Positions 26,798 through 36,392 of a stretch of 64,000 bases of DNA are shown here, in pieces. The notes below the pieces were generated by a model. The model searched no databases. It was not told the origin of the DNA and saw only the letters and a program-made list of their open reading frames with translations. Position numbers and translations under genes: made by a program. How positions within the stretch are numbered: the first letter of the stretch is position 1; every line of letters begins with the position of its first letter. Source of the DNA: Scardovia wiggsiae F0424 (GTDB lineage: Bacteria; Actinomycetota; Actinomycetes; Actinomycetales; Bifidobacteriaceae); the NCBI RefSeq assembly GCF_000269605.1, contig NZ_AKCI01000001.1:1178001-1242000 (forward strand), in the 5' to 3' direction.

Positions 26798-28702
26798 ATG
26801 ACACAGCGTTCCAGCGCTACAGCCCGCAGGGACAGCAATACGCATTCCAGCCTGAATACGGATATGCGCGAGGACCAGGACGGCCAGACTGAAGACGACA
26901 TCGCTGCCGGCGATTACAGCAGCGGAAACAGCGCAACACTAAAAGACTTTTCAACAGTATACGGGACCGTACGCAACTACAAAAAATTTGCTTGGGCAAC
27001 ACCTTTCCTGGTTGCCGGCGAAGTCGCAATGGAACTGCTCATCCCCTTCCTTATGGCCATACTTATTGACCGTGGCGTCAGCGCAAGGAATATGTCCGAA
27101 GTGTGGAAGTGGGGGATCATCCTTGTTATTGTAGCATTCATCTCGCTTGCTTTCGGCATAGGGGCAGGAAAAACATCAGCGGTCGCATCAGCAGGCCTGG
27201 CTAAAAACCTGCGGCACGACCTGTTCAGGAAAGTACAGGGATTCTCCTTCACCAATATTGACAGCTTCTCTACAGGGAGCCTGGTTACCAGGCTTACCAC
27301 AGATGTGACCAATGTGCAGAATGCATATCAGATGCTTATCCGCATTGCTTTCAGGGCACCTCTGATGATTATTTTTGCGTGGCTGTTCACTTTCCGCATC
27401 AGCCCGGATATCTCTTTCATCTTCCTTGTAGTTGCACCGCTTCTCGCATTAGTCCTTGTTGCCCTGGGGATGAGCGTCCATCCTATTTTCGTGCGGGTAT
27501 TCCGCCGGTATGACCGCCTCAATAACAGAGTTGAAGAAAACCTTGCGGGCGTGCGCGTGGTAAAGTCCTTTACCCGGGAAGGCTACGAAGATAATAGGTT
27601 TATGCAGGTCTCGCAGCGCATTTATGACTCTTTCGTTAAGGCAGAACTGCGCCTGTCGTGGATCATGCCTGCCATGTACACCGCGATTTACACTACTATC
27701 CTGCTGCTCAGCTGGATAGCTGCCCATCAGATCGTGGATTCAGGGAATAATGAGGCCCTGGGGATGACCACAGGGAACCTGACAAGCCTGTTCTCCTACA
27801 CCCTTCAGATCCTGATGGCCCTGATGATGGTGGCGATGATCTTCATTATGGTTATCATCTCACGCGCATCCACAGGCCGCATTGCTGCCGTACTGCGCGA
27901 GGAGAGCACAGTTACCACCCCCGCAAAACCCGTATCGGGAGTAAAGGACGGATCCATATATTTCAGCCATGTAACCTTCCGGTATAACGAAAATTCAGAA
28001 AAACCCGTGCTCTCCGATATCAGCCTTGACATCCCCTCCGGAACAACGCTGGGGATCGTCGGCGGCACCGGTTCGGCGAAGTCTTCCCTTGTGCAGCTTA
28101 TCCCCCGCCTCTACGATGCATCTGAGGGGACCGTCCAGGTGGGCGGCACCGATGTGCGCGGATATGAGCTGGATATCCTGCGTCAGAGTATCGGGATGGT
28201 CCTGCAGAAGAACATCCTGTTCAGCGGGACAGTTGCTGAAAACCTCAGGTGGGGCAATCCTGACGCTACGGATGAAGAAGTAATGCGGGCGGCAAAACTC
28301 GCCCAGGCAGACGAATTTATCCAGGGCTTCCCTGATAAGTACGACACCTACCTTGAACAGGGCGGGGCCAACGTTTCCGGCGGGCAGAAGCAGCGTTTAT
28401 GCATAGCCCGTGCATTGCTTAAAAAGCCGAAGATCCTTATCCTTGATGATTCCACCTCTGCAGTGGATACAAAAACCGATGCCCTTATACGCCAGGCTTT
28501 TGCTACAGAGATACCGAATACCACCATTATCATCATTGCCCAGCGGCTGTCCTCAGTCGAGAACGCAGACAATATCATCATGATGGATAACGGGCATATA
28601 GCCGCACAGGGGAACCATAACGAACTCCTGCGGACATCCGATGAATACCGCAGTATCTACGAATCACAGAATAATTCAGAGGTGATCAGCGATGGCGAAT
28701 AA
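26798..28702 (+). CDS. Heterodimeric ABC exporter subunit A (degenerate site)
   Basis: 634 residues: an N-terminal polar tail, six membrane helices (type IV exporter fold), then the ATPase domain. Walker A is GGTGSAKSS (the usual second-last Gly is Ala), the signature is VSGGQKQR, Walker B ends in LILDDSTSAVD (Asp in place of the catalytic Glu), and the H-loop is IAQRL (Gln instead of His). These changes mark the non-catalytic subunit of pairs such as LmrCD, BmrCD or TM287/288. AGGAGG-like TGGAGG precedes the ATG. Its stop overlaps the next gene by 11 nt. Confidence 0.9.
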   Translation: MTQRSSATARRDSNTHSSLNTDMREDQDGQTEDDIAAGDYSSGNSATLKDFSTVYGTVRNYKKFAWATPFLVAGEVAMELLIPFLMAILIDRGVSARNMSEVWKWGIILVIVAFISLAFGIGAGKTSAVASAGLAKNLRHDLFRKVQGFSFTNIDSFSTGSLVTRLTTDVTNVQNAYQMLIRIAFRAPLMIIFAWLFTFRISPDISFIFLVVAPLLALVLVALGMSVHPIFVRVFRRYDRLNNRVEENLAGVRVVKSFTREGYEDNRFMQVSQRIYDSFVKAELRLSWIMPAMYTAIYTTILLLSWIAAHQIVDSGNNEALGMTTGNLTSLFSYTLQILMALMMVAMIFIMVIISRASTGRIAAVLREESTVTTPAKPVSGVKDGSIYFSHVTFRYNENSEKPVLSDISLDIPSGTTLGIVGGTGSAKSSLVQLIPRLYDASEGTVQVGGTDVRGYELDILRQSIGMVLQKNILFSGTVAENLRWGNPDATDEEVMRAAKLAQADEFIQGFPDKYDTYLEQGGANVSGGQKQRLCIARALLKKPKILILDDSTSAVDTKTDALIRQAFATEIPNTTIIIIAQRLSSVENADNIIMMDNGHIAAQGNHNELLRTSDEYRSIYESQNNSEVISDGE

Positions 28703-30857
28703 TCCCGCGGAAACCCCGAACACGGCACACGTGGGCAGCGAAACAGGCAGCCCGGTACATGAGGATAAAAAAGTGACTGGCAATAATCAGAATAATACCG
28801 GTATCAAAAAAAACCGAAATGAGGCCGGCAGCTATGGCCGGCCCGGCAGCCGCGGACCGCGGAGAAGCAGGATCAGGAAAGGTACCCTCAGCCGTCTTAT
28901 GCGGTATATTTTCGCTTACAGATGGCAGATGAGCGTTGTTGTAGTATGCATTATCCTCTCTGCTGTGGCTAATGCAGCTATGGGGCTGTTCCTCCAGCGG
29001 CTGATAGACAGCTATATCCTCCCGCTTGTAGGGAAGGCAAACCCTAACTTTATCCCGCTGGTGCAGGCACTTGGCGTGATGGCTATCATCTTCACCGCAG
29101 GGATACTGTCTACCCTGCTGTATAACCGCATCCTCGTGCGCGTGGAACAGGGCGTACTCAAAACTATCCGCGACGATATGTTCGTCCACCAGCAGGCATT
29201 GCCCATCAAGTATTTTGATACCCACCTGCACGGTGACGTGATGAGTTTTTATACAAACGATACGGATGCCCTGCGGCAGGCTATTTCCCAAAGCTTCCCG
29301 CAGATGTTCTCTTCAATTATGAGCATGCTTGCCGCATTTTTCGCGATGCTTGCCATCAGCGCACCTCTGACAGGGTTCCTGATCGTCTTTACCGTTATCC
29401 TGCTTATTGCGATCAGCAAGATCGCAGCGGCCAGCGGACGGTATTTCGTCAGCCAGCAGCGCAGGCTGGGCGATGTGAACGGCTATATTGAGGAAGCCAT
29501 CAACGGGCAGAAGGTCATCAAGGTCTTCACCCATGAAGAGGCCACGCAGGAAACTTTTGATGGGAAGAATTCCGACCTGTACGAAGCTTCCTCACAGGCA
29601 AACTATTACGGGAATATCACCATGCCGGCGGTCAACAACATGAGCTACCTCCTGTACGTGCTCCTTGCTGTTGTCGGTGCAGCATCAGCACTGGGCGGTT
29701 TCCCTAATTTCTCGCTTACCGGGTCCCATGCACTCACTATTGGGGGCATCATCTCCTTCCTCACGCTTTCCCGCAGCTTCACGAATCCGATCGGGCTGAT
29801 ATCCAACCAGTTCTCTTTCGTCCTCATGGCGCTGGCCGGCGCATCACGTATATTCGGCCTCCTGGATGAGCAGCCGGAAACCAATACCGGCGATGTAACG
29901 CTTATCAAGGCGCATGTTGCTGAAGACGGCACGATCACACAGGCAGCGCATCATACCGAGAACTGGGCGTGGCGCGTGCCTGAAGGCGTGGAAGTTGACG
30001 GTAATGTGGCAGATGTGACAGTAGCGAATACGGGTGTAAGCATGCTCCCCAGGGACAGGGCGAGCAGTGTGGCATCCCTCGCCGGTACGCCAAAGAAAAA
30101 GGCTGCCAGCGCCTATACCCTGCTGCGCGGCGATATCCGGTTCAACGATGTCAATTTCTCTTACGAACCGGGGCATGAGATCCTCCACAATATCTCGCTG
30201 TATGCGAAGCCGGGCCAGAAAGTCGCTTTGGTGGGGGCAACAGGCGCGGGGAAGACGACTATAACGAACCTGATCAACCGTTTCTACGACATTGACAGCG
30301 GGACTATCCTGTACGACGGCATCAATATCAAAGATATCAACAAAAAAGACCTGCGCCAGTCGCTCGGCATCGTACTGCAGGATGTCAACCTGTTCACCGG
30401 TACCGTGATGGATAATATCCGGTACGGCAAGCTGGATGCTACTGACGATGAATGCATCGCCGCGGCCAGGCTGGCGAATGCGGACGGCTTTATCCGCATG
30501 CTTCCCCACGGTTATGAGACCATCCTTAAAGGCGATGGGAGCGGCCTGTCCCAGGGCCAGCGGCAGCTGGTGTCCATTGCCCGGGCAGCCGTAGCTGACC
30601 CTCCGGTCATGATCCTTGACGAGGCAACCAGCTCCATTGATACCCGTACTGAGCAGATAGTCCAGGCTGGTATGGATGCGCTGATGGAAGGCCGTACAGT
30701 GTTCGTTATCGCGCATCGCCTATCCACTATCCGCAATGCGGATGTGATCATGGTGATGGATCACGGGCGGATCATTGAGCGCGGCACACATGAGCAGCTG
30801 CTTGAGCAGCGCGGCGAATACTACCAGCTGTATACCGGTGCATTTGAGCTGGAGTAG
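28692..30857 (+). CDS. Heterodimeric ABC exporter subunit B (catalytic)
   Basis: 721 residues. A polar N-terminal tail (to about 60), six membrane helices, and an ATPase domain with consensus motifs: GATGAGKTT, LSQGQRQL, VMILDEATSSID and IAHRL. An insert of about 70 residues separates the membrane and ATPase parts (near 400-470). With the upstream subunit it forms an asymmetric exporter, probably for drugs or hydrophobic compounds, under the MarR regulator. The start overlaps the previous gene. Confidence 0.92.
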   Translation: MANNPAETPNTAHVGSETGSPVHEDKKVTGNNQNNTGIKKNRNEAGSYGRPGSRGPRRSRIRKGTLSRLMRYIFAYRWQMSVVVVCIILSAVANAAMGLFLQRLIDSYILPLVGKANPNFIPLVQALGVMAIIFTAGILSTLLYNRILVRVEQGVLKTIRDDMFVHQQALPIKYFDTHLHGDVMSFYTNDTDALRQAISQSFPQMFSSIMSMLAAFFAMLAISAPLTGFLIVFTVILLIAISKIAAASGRYFVSQQRRLGDVNGYIEEAINGQKVIKVFTHEEATQETFDGKNSDLYEASSQANYYGNITMPAVNNMSYLLYVLLAVVGAASALGGFPNFSLTGSHALTIGGIISFLTLSRSFTNPIGLISNQFSFVLMALAGASRIFGLLDEQPETNTGDVTLIKAHVAEDGTITQAAHHTENWAWRVPEGVEVDGNVADVTVANTGVSMLPRDRASSVASLAGTPKKKAASAYTLLRGDIRFNDVNFSYEPGHEILHNISLYAKPGQKVALVGATGAGKTTITNLINRFYDIDSGTILYDGINIKDINKKDLRQSLGIVLQDVNLFTGTVMDNIRYGKLDATDDECIAAARLANADGFIRMLPHGYETILKGDGSGLSQGQRQLVSIARAAVADPPVMILDEATSSIDTRTEQIVQAGMDALMEGRTVFVIAHRLSTIRNADVIMVMDHGRIIERGTHEQLLEQRGEYYQLYTGAFELE

Positions 30858-30894
30858 CCGGCAGGCATTATAGCTGAAAAAACGACGCATACAC

Positions 30895-30970
30895 AGGGTT
30901 CCTGTTTCTCCCCAACGGCTTCGCCCTTACGGGCTGCAGATTGTTGGGAGGGGGACAGGAACCCTCTTTT
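30895..30970 (+). terminator. Large terminator hairpin after the ABC exporter
   Basis: AGGGTTCCTGTTTCTCCCC (from 30895) pairs with a GGGAG...ACAGGAACCCT arm (to 30965), an imperfect stem of over 20 bp with an inner hairpin, followed by CTTTT. Typical for a strong terminator. Confidence 0.8.
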
Positions 30971-31026
30971 ATAACCGTGAATAATTTTTGCCGTAATGGA
31001 TTTATGGGCATTACCGGGCCGGTGCC

Positions 31027-31106
31027 GGTGGTAAAACACGCAGATACAAAAATAGAAATTGCGGGAAATCGGCAAAACCGGTTTTGTATCTGCGTGTTTT
31101 ACCACC
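31027..31106. repeat. Palindromic repeat element, copy 2
   Basis: A perfect 25-bp inverted repeat (31027-31051 and 31082-31106) shares its arms (GGTGGTAAAACACGCAGATA) and much of its interior with the element at 1931-2014. It lies between the exporter terminator and the next gene. It has no coding content. Confidence 0.85.
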
Positions 31107-31234
31107 AGGGTTAATTTTTTCGGGGACAGGGAAAGAGGGGAAAATACAGATAAATGATGGGGGAAAGGACTGGGGAATCCCCCAATCCGGTATTGCTATA
31201 TACTTGAAGTAGCATTTCGCAGATTAGGAGAATC

Positions 31235-32296
31235 ATGGCTAATACGAGTTCCTCAATGCGGCCGGGAGATATGCCGGGCATGCCGGGCGCAGCGGCGGGA
31301 GGCTCCCGCAGCGACATACCGGGCAGCTTTTCGGGTGACTACGCGGACTATAACGACGAGGACGATGCAACGGTTGCCGGCAGGCAGCTGCATACCGTTT
31401 CCGGAATAAACGGCAGCATGGCGGACCGGGACGCCGCCGGCACAGGTAACCAGGATCCGCCGGCACCTTCACAGCCATCCGGCTTTTTTGCAGGTATGCG
31501 TTCCGTGTTCGGGCTGCCTACATGGATGTACTATTTTTTCTGGGCATTTACATGGCTCCTCGGTTTCGGTCTGCTTGCTTTCGCCACAGACAGCTTCGGG
31601 CGCACAGCTTTATGGGGGTACATCCTGTACATAATCTGCATTGCGGTCTCTGTCGTTTTCGCAGTGATAATCGGTTACGGGGCCAGCCAGCCGCGCAGCG
31701 GTACTCCCGGTGATGCCCTTTCCCAGCATATCCTGCATGGTTCACGCATCTGGGCACTCACCTGGGGTGTGGCTTTCTTTGTCTGTGAGCTCGCTTTCAA
31801 TACAGTAGCTGCACAGTATAATTTCAATGCTTCAGGCATGGGTATTATAAACTGCATCCTTGCCAGTGCGCTCGTAGGGATCATGTATTTGAGCGGAAGT
31901 GCGATTTTTGGCGATACGCCGATGTTCGTCGTAGGTATCGTGCTTCTGGCGGAGTCCCTCGTTATCCCGGCATTCCGCGTGCCCCGCGGGTATTGGATCA
32001 CCGCTGTTATAAGCGGAGCAGCGCTCCTTATTGCAGGCATAACAGATTATCTCGGGCAGTCACGCAGAATCAAAAAAAGCGGGTCTGCTACAAGGGATAA
32101 CGGATCATCACGCAGCAGGCAGCCTTCTGCGGGGCGCGGAGGCCTTTTCAACAGATTATCGCGTAAAAGCCGCAAAGACGGGGAGGGCCGGGATGCCAGA
32201 AATGACATGCAGTACAGCGCAAATAGCAAAGGTCCTTCCAGCACGTCAGCCGCCCCATCTTCCCGAGCTTCTTCACGCACGAGCAGCTGGGATTAA
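31235..32296 (+). CDS. Multi-pass membrane protein of unknown function
   Basis: 353 residues. The first 95 are polar, Gly/Asp/Pro-rich; then six or seven hydrophobic segments (YYFFWAFTWLLGFGLLAF, WGYILYIICIAVSVVFAVII, GIINCILASALVGIMYL, FVVGIVLLAESLVIPAF, AVISGAALLIAGI), and a basic Ser/Arg-rich tail of about 70 residues. No catalytic or transport motif is recognised. AGGAG precedes the ATG. It lies between an ABC exporter and the convergent gatD, with no obvious functional partner. Confidence 0.65.
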   Translation: MANTSSSMRPGDMPGMPGAAAGGSRSDIPGSFSGDYADYNDEDDATVAGRQLHTVSGINGSMADRDAAGTGNQDPPAPSQPSGFFAGMRSVFGLPTWMYYFFWAFTWLLGFGLLAFATDSFGRTALWGYILYIICIAVSVVFAVIIGYGASQPRSGTPGDALSQHILHGSRIWALTWGVAFFVCELAFNTVAAQYNFNASGMGIINCILASALVGIMYLSGSAIFGDTPMFVVGIVLLAESLVIPAFRVPRGYWITAVISGAALLIAGITDYLGQSRRIKKSGSATRDNGSSRSRQPSAGRGGLFNRLSRKSRKDGEGRDARNDMQYSANSKGPSSTSAAPSSRASSRTSSWD

Positions 32297-32319
32297 TAAA
32301 GCCTTCAGCATGCCTCTTT

Positions 32320-33078
32320 TCAGCGCGGCCTTGCCATTGCTGTTTTACGTGCAGCATCGGCAAGGCTGTTGAGCTTTTCCAGCTGTGCCTTCTCATCGCT
32401 GCCGCCCAGGTCTTCAAAATTCCCATAACGGTTAGCAGCCGCTGTCCTAATAAGATGGTCAGCAACAGCCGGGTTCTTGGGGAGAAGGGATCCGTGCAGG
32501 TATGTCCCGATAACATTCCTGTATACAGCCCCCTCAGTATGGTCTTCACCGTTATTCCCCATACCGCCGCCGTCTACTGTCCCCCATGCATGCGAAGGGT
32601 CATCAAGGAATGTCTGCCCTGAATGGTTCTCATACCCTATAACGTCGCCGAACCTGGCAGTATGCTCGGTAATATTCCCAATCATGCGCACTTTCTGGCC
32701 AACCGTATGCACACCGAGGATACCGATCCCGGAAAGCCGCGCCCCATCAACAGTCTCGAAATAATGCCCGAAGAGCTGATACAGCCCGCAGATGACAAGG
32801 ATGGGGACACCGTTATCGGCAAGCGTGTGCAGGGTATCGCTGACCGTAAAAAGGTCCTTGCTCACATTGACCTGCCCGTGGTCCTGCCCGCCGCCCCCAA
32901 CAATGAGGTCAGCGCGCGCAGGCCATGCATCCCCAACGTTATACATGTGGATCCGCGGTTCATATCCATACAGGCGTGTACGCTGTTCGATCACCTTGAG
33001 GTTGCCGAAATCCCCGTAAATATTCATATCTTTGGGATAGAGGCTTACGATATCAAGCTGTTTCCTGCCGGTACTCAT
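32320..33078 (-). CDS. gatD: Lipid II isoglutaminyl synthase, glutaminase subunit
   Basis: 252 residues, class I glutamine amidotransferase of the CobB/CobQ type. The nucleophile Cys lies in LVICGLYQLFGHYF and the His in GTYLHGSLLPKNP. It supplies ammonia to MurT, which amidates D-Glu of the lipid II stem peptide. The start overlaps the murT stop (ATGA), showing tight coupling. Confidence 0.95.
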   Translation of the reverse strand: MSTGRKQLDIVSLYPKDMNIYGDFGNLKVIEQRTRLYGYEPRIHMYNVGDAWPARADLIVGGGGQDHGQVNVSKDLFTVSDTLHTLADNGVPILVICGLYQLFGHYFETVDGARLSGIGILGVHTVGQKVRMIGNITEHTARFGDVIGYENHSGQTFLDDPSHAWGTVDGGGMGNNGEDHTEGAVYRNVIGTYLHGSLLPKNPAVADHLIRTAAANRYGNFEDLGGSDEKAQLEKLNSLADAARKTAMARPR

Positions 33079-34433
33079 AATCCCACATCCTCAACTCTGG
33101 TGATCTGCGACAGCACTTTACGCGCGGCAAGCATGGCGGTATAGGTACAGTATATGTGGTGCGGCTTTTCAGGATCGGTTTTCACAAAATTGCGGACAGC
33201 ACGGCTGATGGAACTGTCTGCCGGTGCGCTTGGCACCGAATCGTATGCCAGCCTCAGAGCCATATCATCGGCGCGGACTCCGGAAACTGCCGCAACACCG
33301 GTTTCCGCAAGGCTCGTAAAATCAACATCCCACAGCCAGCTCATATCACGCCCGTCCGCATACTCATCATTGATAATGATCATCGTCGCACTGCCTTCAG
33401 CAGGGAATGACTTAAGCGCAAGCCTGAAGCCCATAGGGTTCTTTACCAGGATCATTTCAACAGGCGTACTGCCGATATATACAGTCTCACCGCGGCCAAA
33501 AGCAGGGGTGACTGCAGCGAGTGCGTCCAGCATCTGCCCGCTGCCTGTATGGCTGCCGCGCAGCCGGTCAACATCAGACATCACAGCACGGGCCACTCCC
33601 AGCGCAGCGGCAGCATTATACAGGTTATACACACCTTCCAGCCGCAGCGTCCGTGTATACAAAACGTCCCCAATGGTATACGAGGCAGTATGGCCGTCTA
33701 CTCCGGTGAGCACGACATCAGCCGGCAGGCTGTGCGCTGCGGGATAATGCTGCTGTACAGGATGTGCAGGCTCCGTATCCCCTGTATCGCCGGCACTGCG
33801 GCTGTCGCTGTCATGCATATCATCATCGCTGGGGAAAAAACCGGTAAGCGTATCAGACAGGCCAAAATAACTGATGCGGGTGCCGGAGGGAGCCTTTTCA
33901 GCAAGCGCAGAGATACGCGAATCTTCACGGTTCAGCACCAGGACCCTGCCTGTAGCACCGGCAGCATGGGCGAGCAGCCGTGCCGTAGTATCGATCTCCC
34001 CGAACCTGTCAAGCTGGTCCCGCATAACGTTCAGCAAAAGCGTATACTGCGGTTTTACCTGCTCAACGAAATGCACCGCATACGCTTCGTCCAGCTCAAG
34101 CACGGCAATATCGGCATTGACCTTCCCGCGCAGATCCACCCGGTCTATAAGGGCAGAAGCCACCCCCCGGGTAAAATTCGATCCTGTAGGGTTGGTGAAA
34201 ACCTTAAGGCCCAAGTCCTTCAGCATAGAAGAGATGATACGGGTAGTTGTGGTTTTGCCGTTTGTCCCTGAAACAAGGACCACTCCGAAAGGCAGCTGTC
34301 CAAGCGTCCTGCGCAGGAAACCACGGTCTATCGACTCAATGACCTTACCGGGGAATGCGGTGCCGCCGCCGCGGAGGCGGGTCAGCGCCCGTACTGCTTT
34401 GCCGATAAGGGGGGTCAGGATCGTAACAGCCAT
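33075..34433 (-). CDS. murT: Lipid II isoglutaminyl synthase, Mur-ligase-like subunit
   Basis: 452 residues. The Mur ligase ATP loop is VSGTNGKTTTTR; LELDEAYAVHFV and LLNVMRDQLDRFGE are typical of MurT, and the C-terminal DUF1727-like domain contains NPMGFRLALKSF. In the central domain, where characterised MurT proteins carry a Cys4 zinc ribbon, no cysteines are seen; an acidic Asp/Ser-rich insert (around SDDDMHDSDSRSAGDTGD) takes its place. The gene starts 5 bp after the dnaB stop. Confidence 0.94.
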   Translation of the reverse strand: MAVTILTPLIGKAVRALTRLRGGGTAFPGKVIESIDRGFLRRTLGQLPFGVVLVSGTNGKTTTTRIISSMLKDLGLKVFTNPTGSNFTRGVASALIDRVDLRGKVNADIAVLELDEAYAVHFVEQVKPQYTLLLNVMRDQLDRFGEIDTTARLLAHAAGATGRVLVLNREDSRISALAEKAPSGTRISYFGLSDTLTGFFPSDDDMHDSDSRSAGDTGDTEPAHPVQQHYPAAHSLPADVVLTGVDGHTASYTIGDVLYTRTLRLEGVYNLYNAAAALGVARAVMSDVDRLRGSHTGSGQMLDALAAVTPAFGRGETVYIGSTPVEMILVKNPMGFRLALKSFPAEGSATMIIINDEYADGRDMSWLWDVDFTSLAETGVAAVSGVRADDMALRLAYDSVPSAPADSSISRAVRNFVKTDPEKPHHIYCTYTAMLAARKVLSQITRVEDVGL

Positions 34434-34438
34434 CGTAT

Positions 34439-35872
34439 TTACACCCCCTGCTGGTAATCCTTCGGCATATCATTGAATTTTGCATTCGCTCCCAGAAAAG
34501 CCAGCTGGAAAGTCCCGGTAGGGCCGTTACGGTGCTTCGCCATAATAATATCTGCTTCGCCCGGGCGGTCTTCCTTATTATAGAAATCCGGACGGTGGAC
34601 GAGGAAAACCACATCGGCATCCTGTTCAATAGAGCCGGATTCACGCAGGTCAGCCAGCTGGGGGATCTTGTCCTGCCGCATTTCAGACCCGCGGTTGAGC
34701 TGGGAGAGGGCAACAACAGGCACACCCAGCTCTTTGGCTAGGAGCTTCAGCGCACGGGAGAACTCAGACACTTCCTGCTGCCTTGATTCGACCTTTTTCC
34801 CGGAACTCATAAGCTGGAGGTAATCGATAACAACAAGCTTGAGGTCTTCTGTCTGCTTGAGGCGCCGGCATTTAGCGCGGATCTCCATAAGGGACATATT
34901 AGGCGAATCATCAATGAACAGCGGCGCATCATGGAGTTTGTCAAAAGTGCTGTTGAGGGCCCCCCACCGTTCCGGCGTGATCTCGTCCGGCTTGCGCAAA
35001 GCGCTCAGGGGGATATTTGTTTCCGCAGAAAGGATACGCTGTGCGAGTTCGATCGAATTCATTTCAAGGGAGAATATTATAGTTGTCAGCCCCTGGCGCA
35101 GAGCCGCCGACCTGGCGAAATCAACCCCAAGCGTGGACTTGCCCATTGCAGGACGGCCGGCGACTACTATCATCTGCCCCGGCTGAAGCCCCTGGGTCAG
35201 ATCGTCGATATCCCTGAACCCTGTTTTGACGCCCAGCGGGATATTCCCCTGCTGGATATCATCAAGCTGCTTGAGCGTTTCATCTGCAACACTGATAAAT
35301 GACCTGTAATCCTGCCGGACATTGCCGTTGCCAAGCTCATATGCCTGGGCCTGGGCCAGGTTGACGATGTCTTCCGCCTGGGACCCGTCAGCAGAATATC
35401 CCAGCTGAGTGATCCTGGTACCGGCCTGGATAACTTCCCTCAGGATCGCCTGTTCGTGGATGATATTCGCGTAGAATGATGCGTTCGCTGCAGTAGGGAC
35501 AGATTCAACCAGCTGGTGCACATACTCCGAGCCGCCGACCTTCTCTATCTCCCCATTGCGCGTAAGCTCATTGACTGTCGTAATGACATCAGCCGGCTGA
35601 GAGGAGCTGTATAGCTTGATAACAGTGTCAAAAATCATCTGGTTCTTAGGATCATAAAAATCCGAAGATACGATAAGCTCGCTGACTTCGCCGACCGCCT
35701 CCTTGCTCATCAGCATGCCGCCGAGCACCGCCATCTCTGCTGCAGGATCATGCGGAGGGACACGGTCAAAAAGGGAACTGCCGCTATCCCCTGGCGCATT
35801 AAAGCCGCCAGCCTGCGAGGCCTGCGCTGTGCGCGAAGCTGGGTAACTGGCATAATCCGGATTCTGAGACAT
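34439..35872 (-). CDS. dnaB: Replicative DNA helicase
   Basis: 477 residues; the hexameric helicase of the replication fork. The N-terminal primase-interacting domain contains PPHDPAAEMAVLGGML. The RecA-like core has Walker A GRPAMGKSTLG, VVIDYLQLM, and LSQLNRGSE. No intein is present. First gene of a dnaB-murT-gatD run. The start lacks a strong ribosome-binding site. The upstream region contains a cluster of DnaA-box-like sites. Confidence 0.96.
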   Translation of the reverse strand: MSQNPDYASYPASRTAQASQAGGFNAPGDSGSSLFDRVPPHDPAAEMAVLGGMLMSKEAVGEVSELIVSSDFYDPKNQMIFDTVIKLYSSSQPADVITTVNELTRNGEIEKVGGSEYVHQLVESVPTAANASFYANIIHEQAILREVIQAGTRITQLGYSADGSQAEDIVNLAQAQAYELGNGNVRQDYRSFISVADETLKQLDDIQQGNIPLGVKTGFRDIDDLTQGLQPGQMIVVAGRPAMGKSTLGVDFARSAALRQGLTTIIFSLEMNSIELAQRILSAETNIPLSALRKPDEITPERWGALNSTFDKLHDAPLFIDDSPNMSLMEIRAKCRRLKQTEDLKLVVIDYLQLMSSGKKVESRQQEVSEFSRALKLLAKELGVPVVALSQLNRGSEMRQDKIPQLADLRESGSIEQDADVVFLVHRPDFYNKEDRPGEADIIMAKHRNGPTGTFQLAFLGANAKFNDMPKDYQQGV

Positions 35873-35914
35873 ATCTTGATTGTAATCGGAACATAGTAAT
35901 TATAGAGGCCCTAG

Positions 35915-36041
35915 ATATCCACATGTCCTTTTTGCCTGTGGAAACACACGTGGAATACATTCTTACTTATCCACATTCTGTGCGTTTCCCGGTGAATGAA
36001 ATTAAGAGTTTTCCACATTTCGTGGATAACCAGGTGGAAAA
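35915..36041. promoter_or_regulatory. Cluster of DnaA-box-like sites between dnaB and ppc
   Basis: Seven 9-mers close to TTATCCACA lie within 127 bp: an exact match at 35967-35975; 8/9 matches at 35915-35923, 36009-36017 and, reversed, 36021-36029; 7/9 matches, reversed, at 35937-35945, 35949-35957 and 36033-36041. The spacing and density exceed chance. Candidate roles are DnaA control of dnaB, a DnaA-titration or reactivation site, or an origin-related element. The surrounding 35873-36392 stretch holds no credible gene. Confidence 0.6.
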
Positions 36042-36392
36042 CCTGTTAACGACACGAAATTATTTCGGCGCGAAACCCGGTACAGCTATTTTCCTGTCCA
36101 GAGGTACATTAAACACCTATATGCATTATTTACGAGCTATGGGATACAAGGGGGATCCTCAGGGGATATTAAGGGATCACAGGGACGCATACTGAGACAG
36201 CGCCCAGGAAACGTAAGCCTCACCTCCTACAATAAGACCTAGCTATTCAGATCTAACAGTCGCTTTTACGGGCTTTGGGCCTGGGACGGCCGGCATGGTC
36301 CATGGCCATGGCACAGGAGCGCCGCAGCCCGCACACATGACGTGTGCACGCTGGCAGACAGGCAACCCGGAAAAGGCGTGAAAGGGGCCATT

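Noticed and set aside
30821-31105. 94-residue frame with the same KHADTKP string as a frame near 1930-2026
   Set aside because: The shared string comes from the palindromic DNA element, not from a conserved protein.
35923-36195. 90-residue frame between dnaB and ppc
   Set aside because: No ribosome-binding site or motif; the sequence is explained by repeated DnaA-like boxes.
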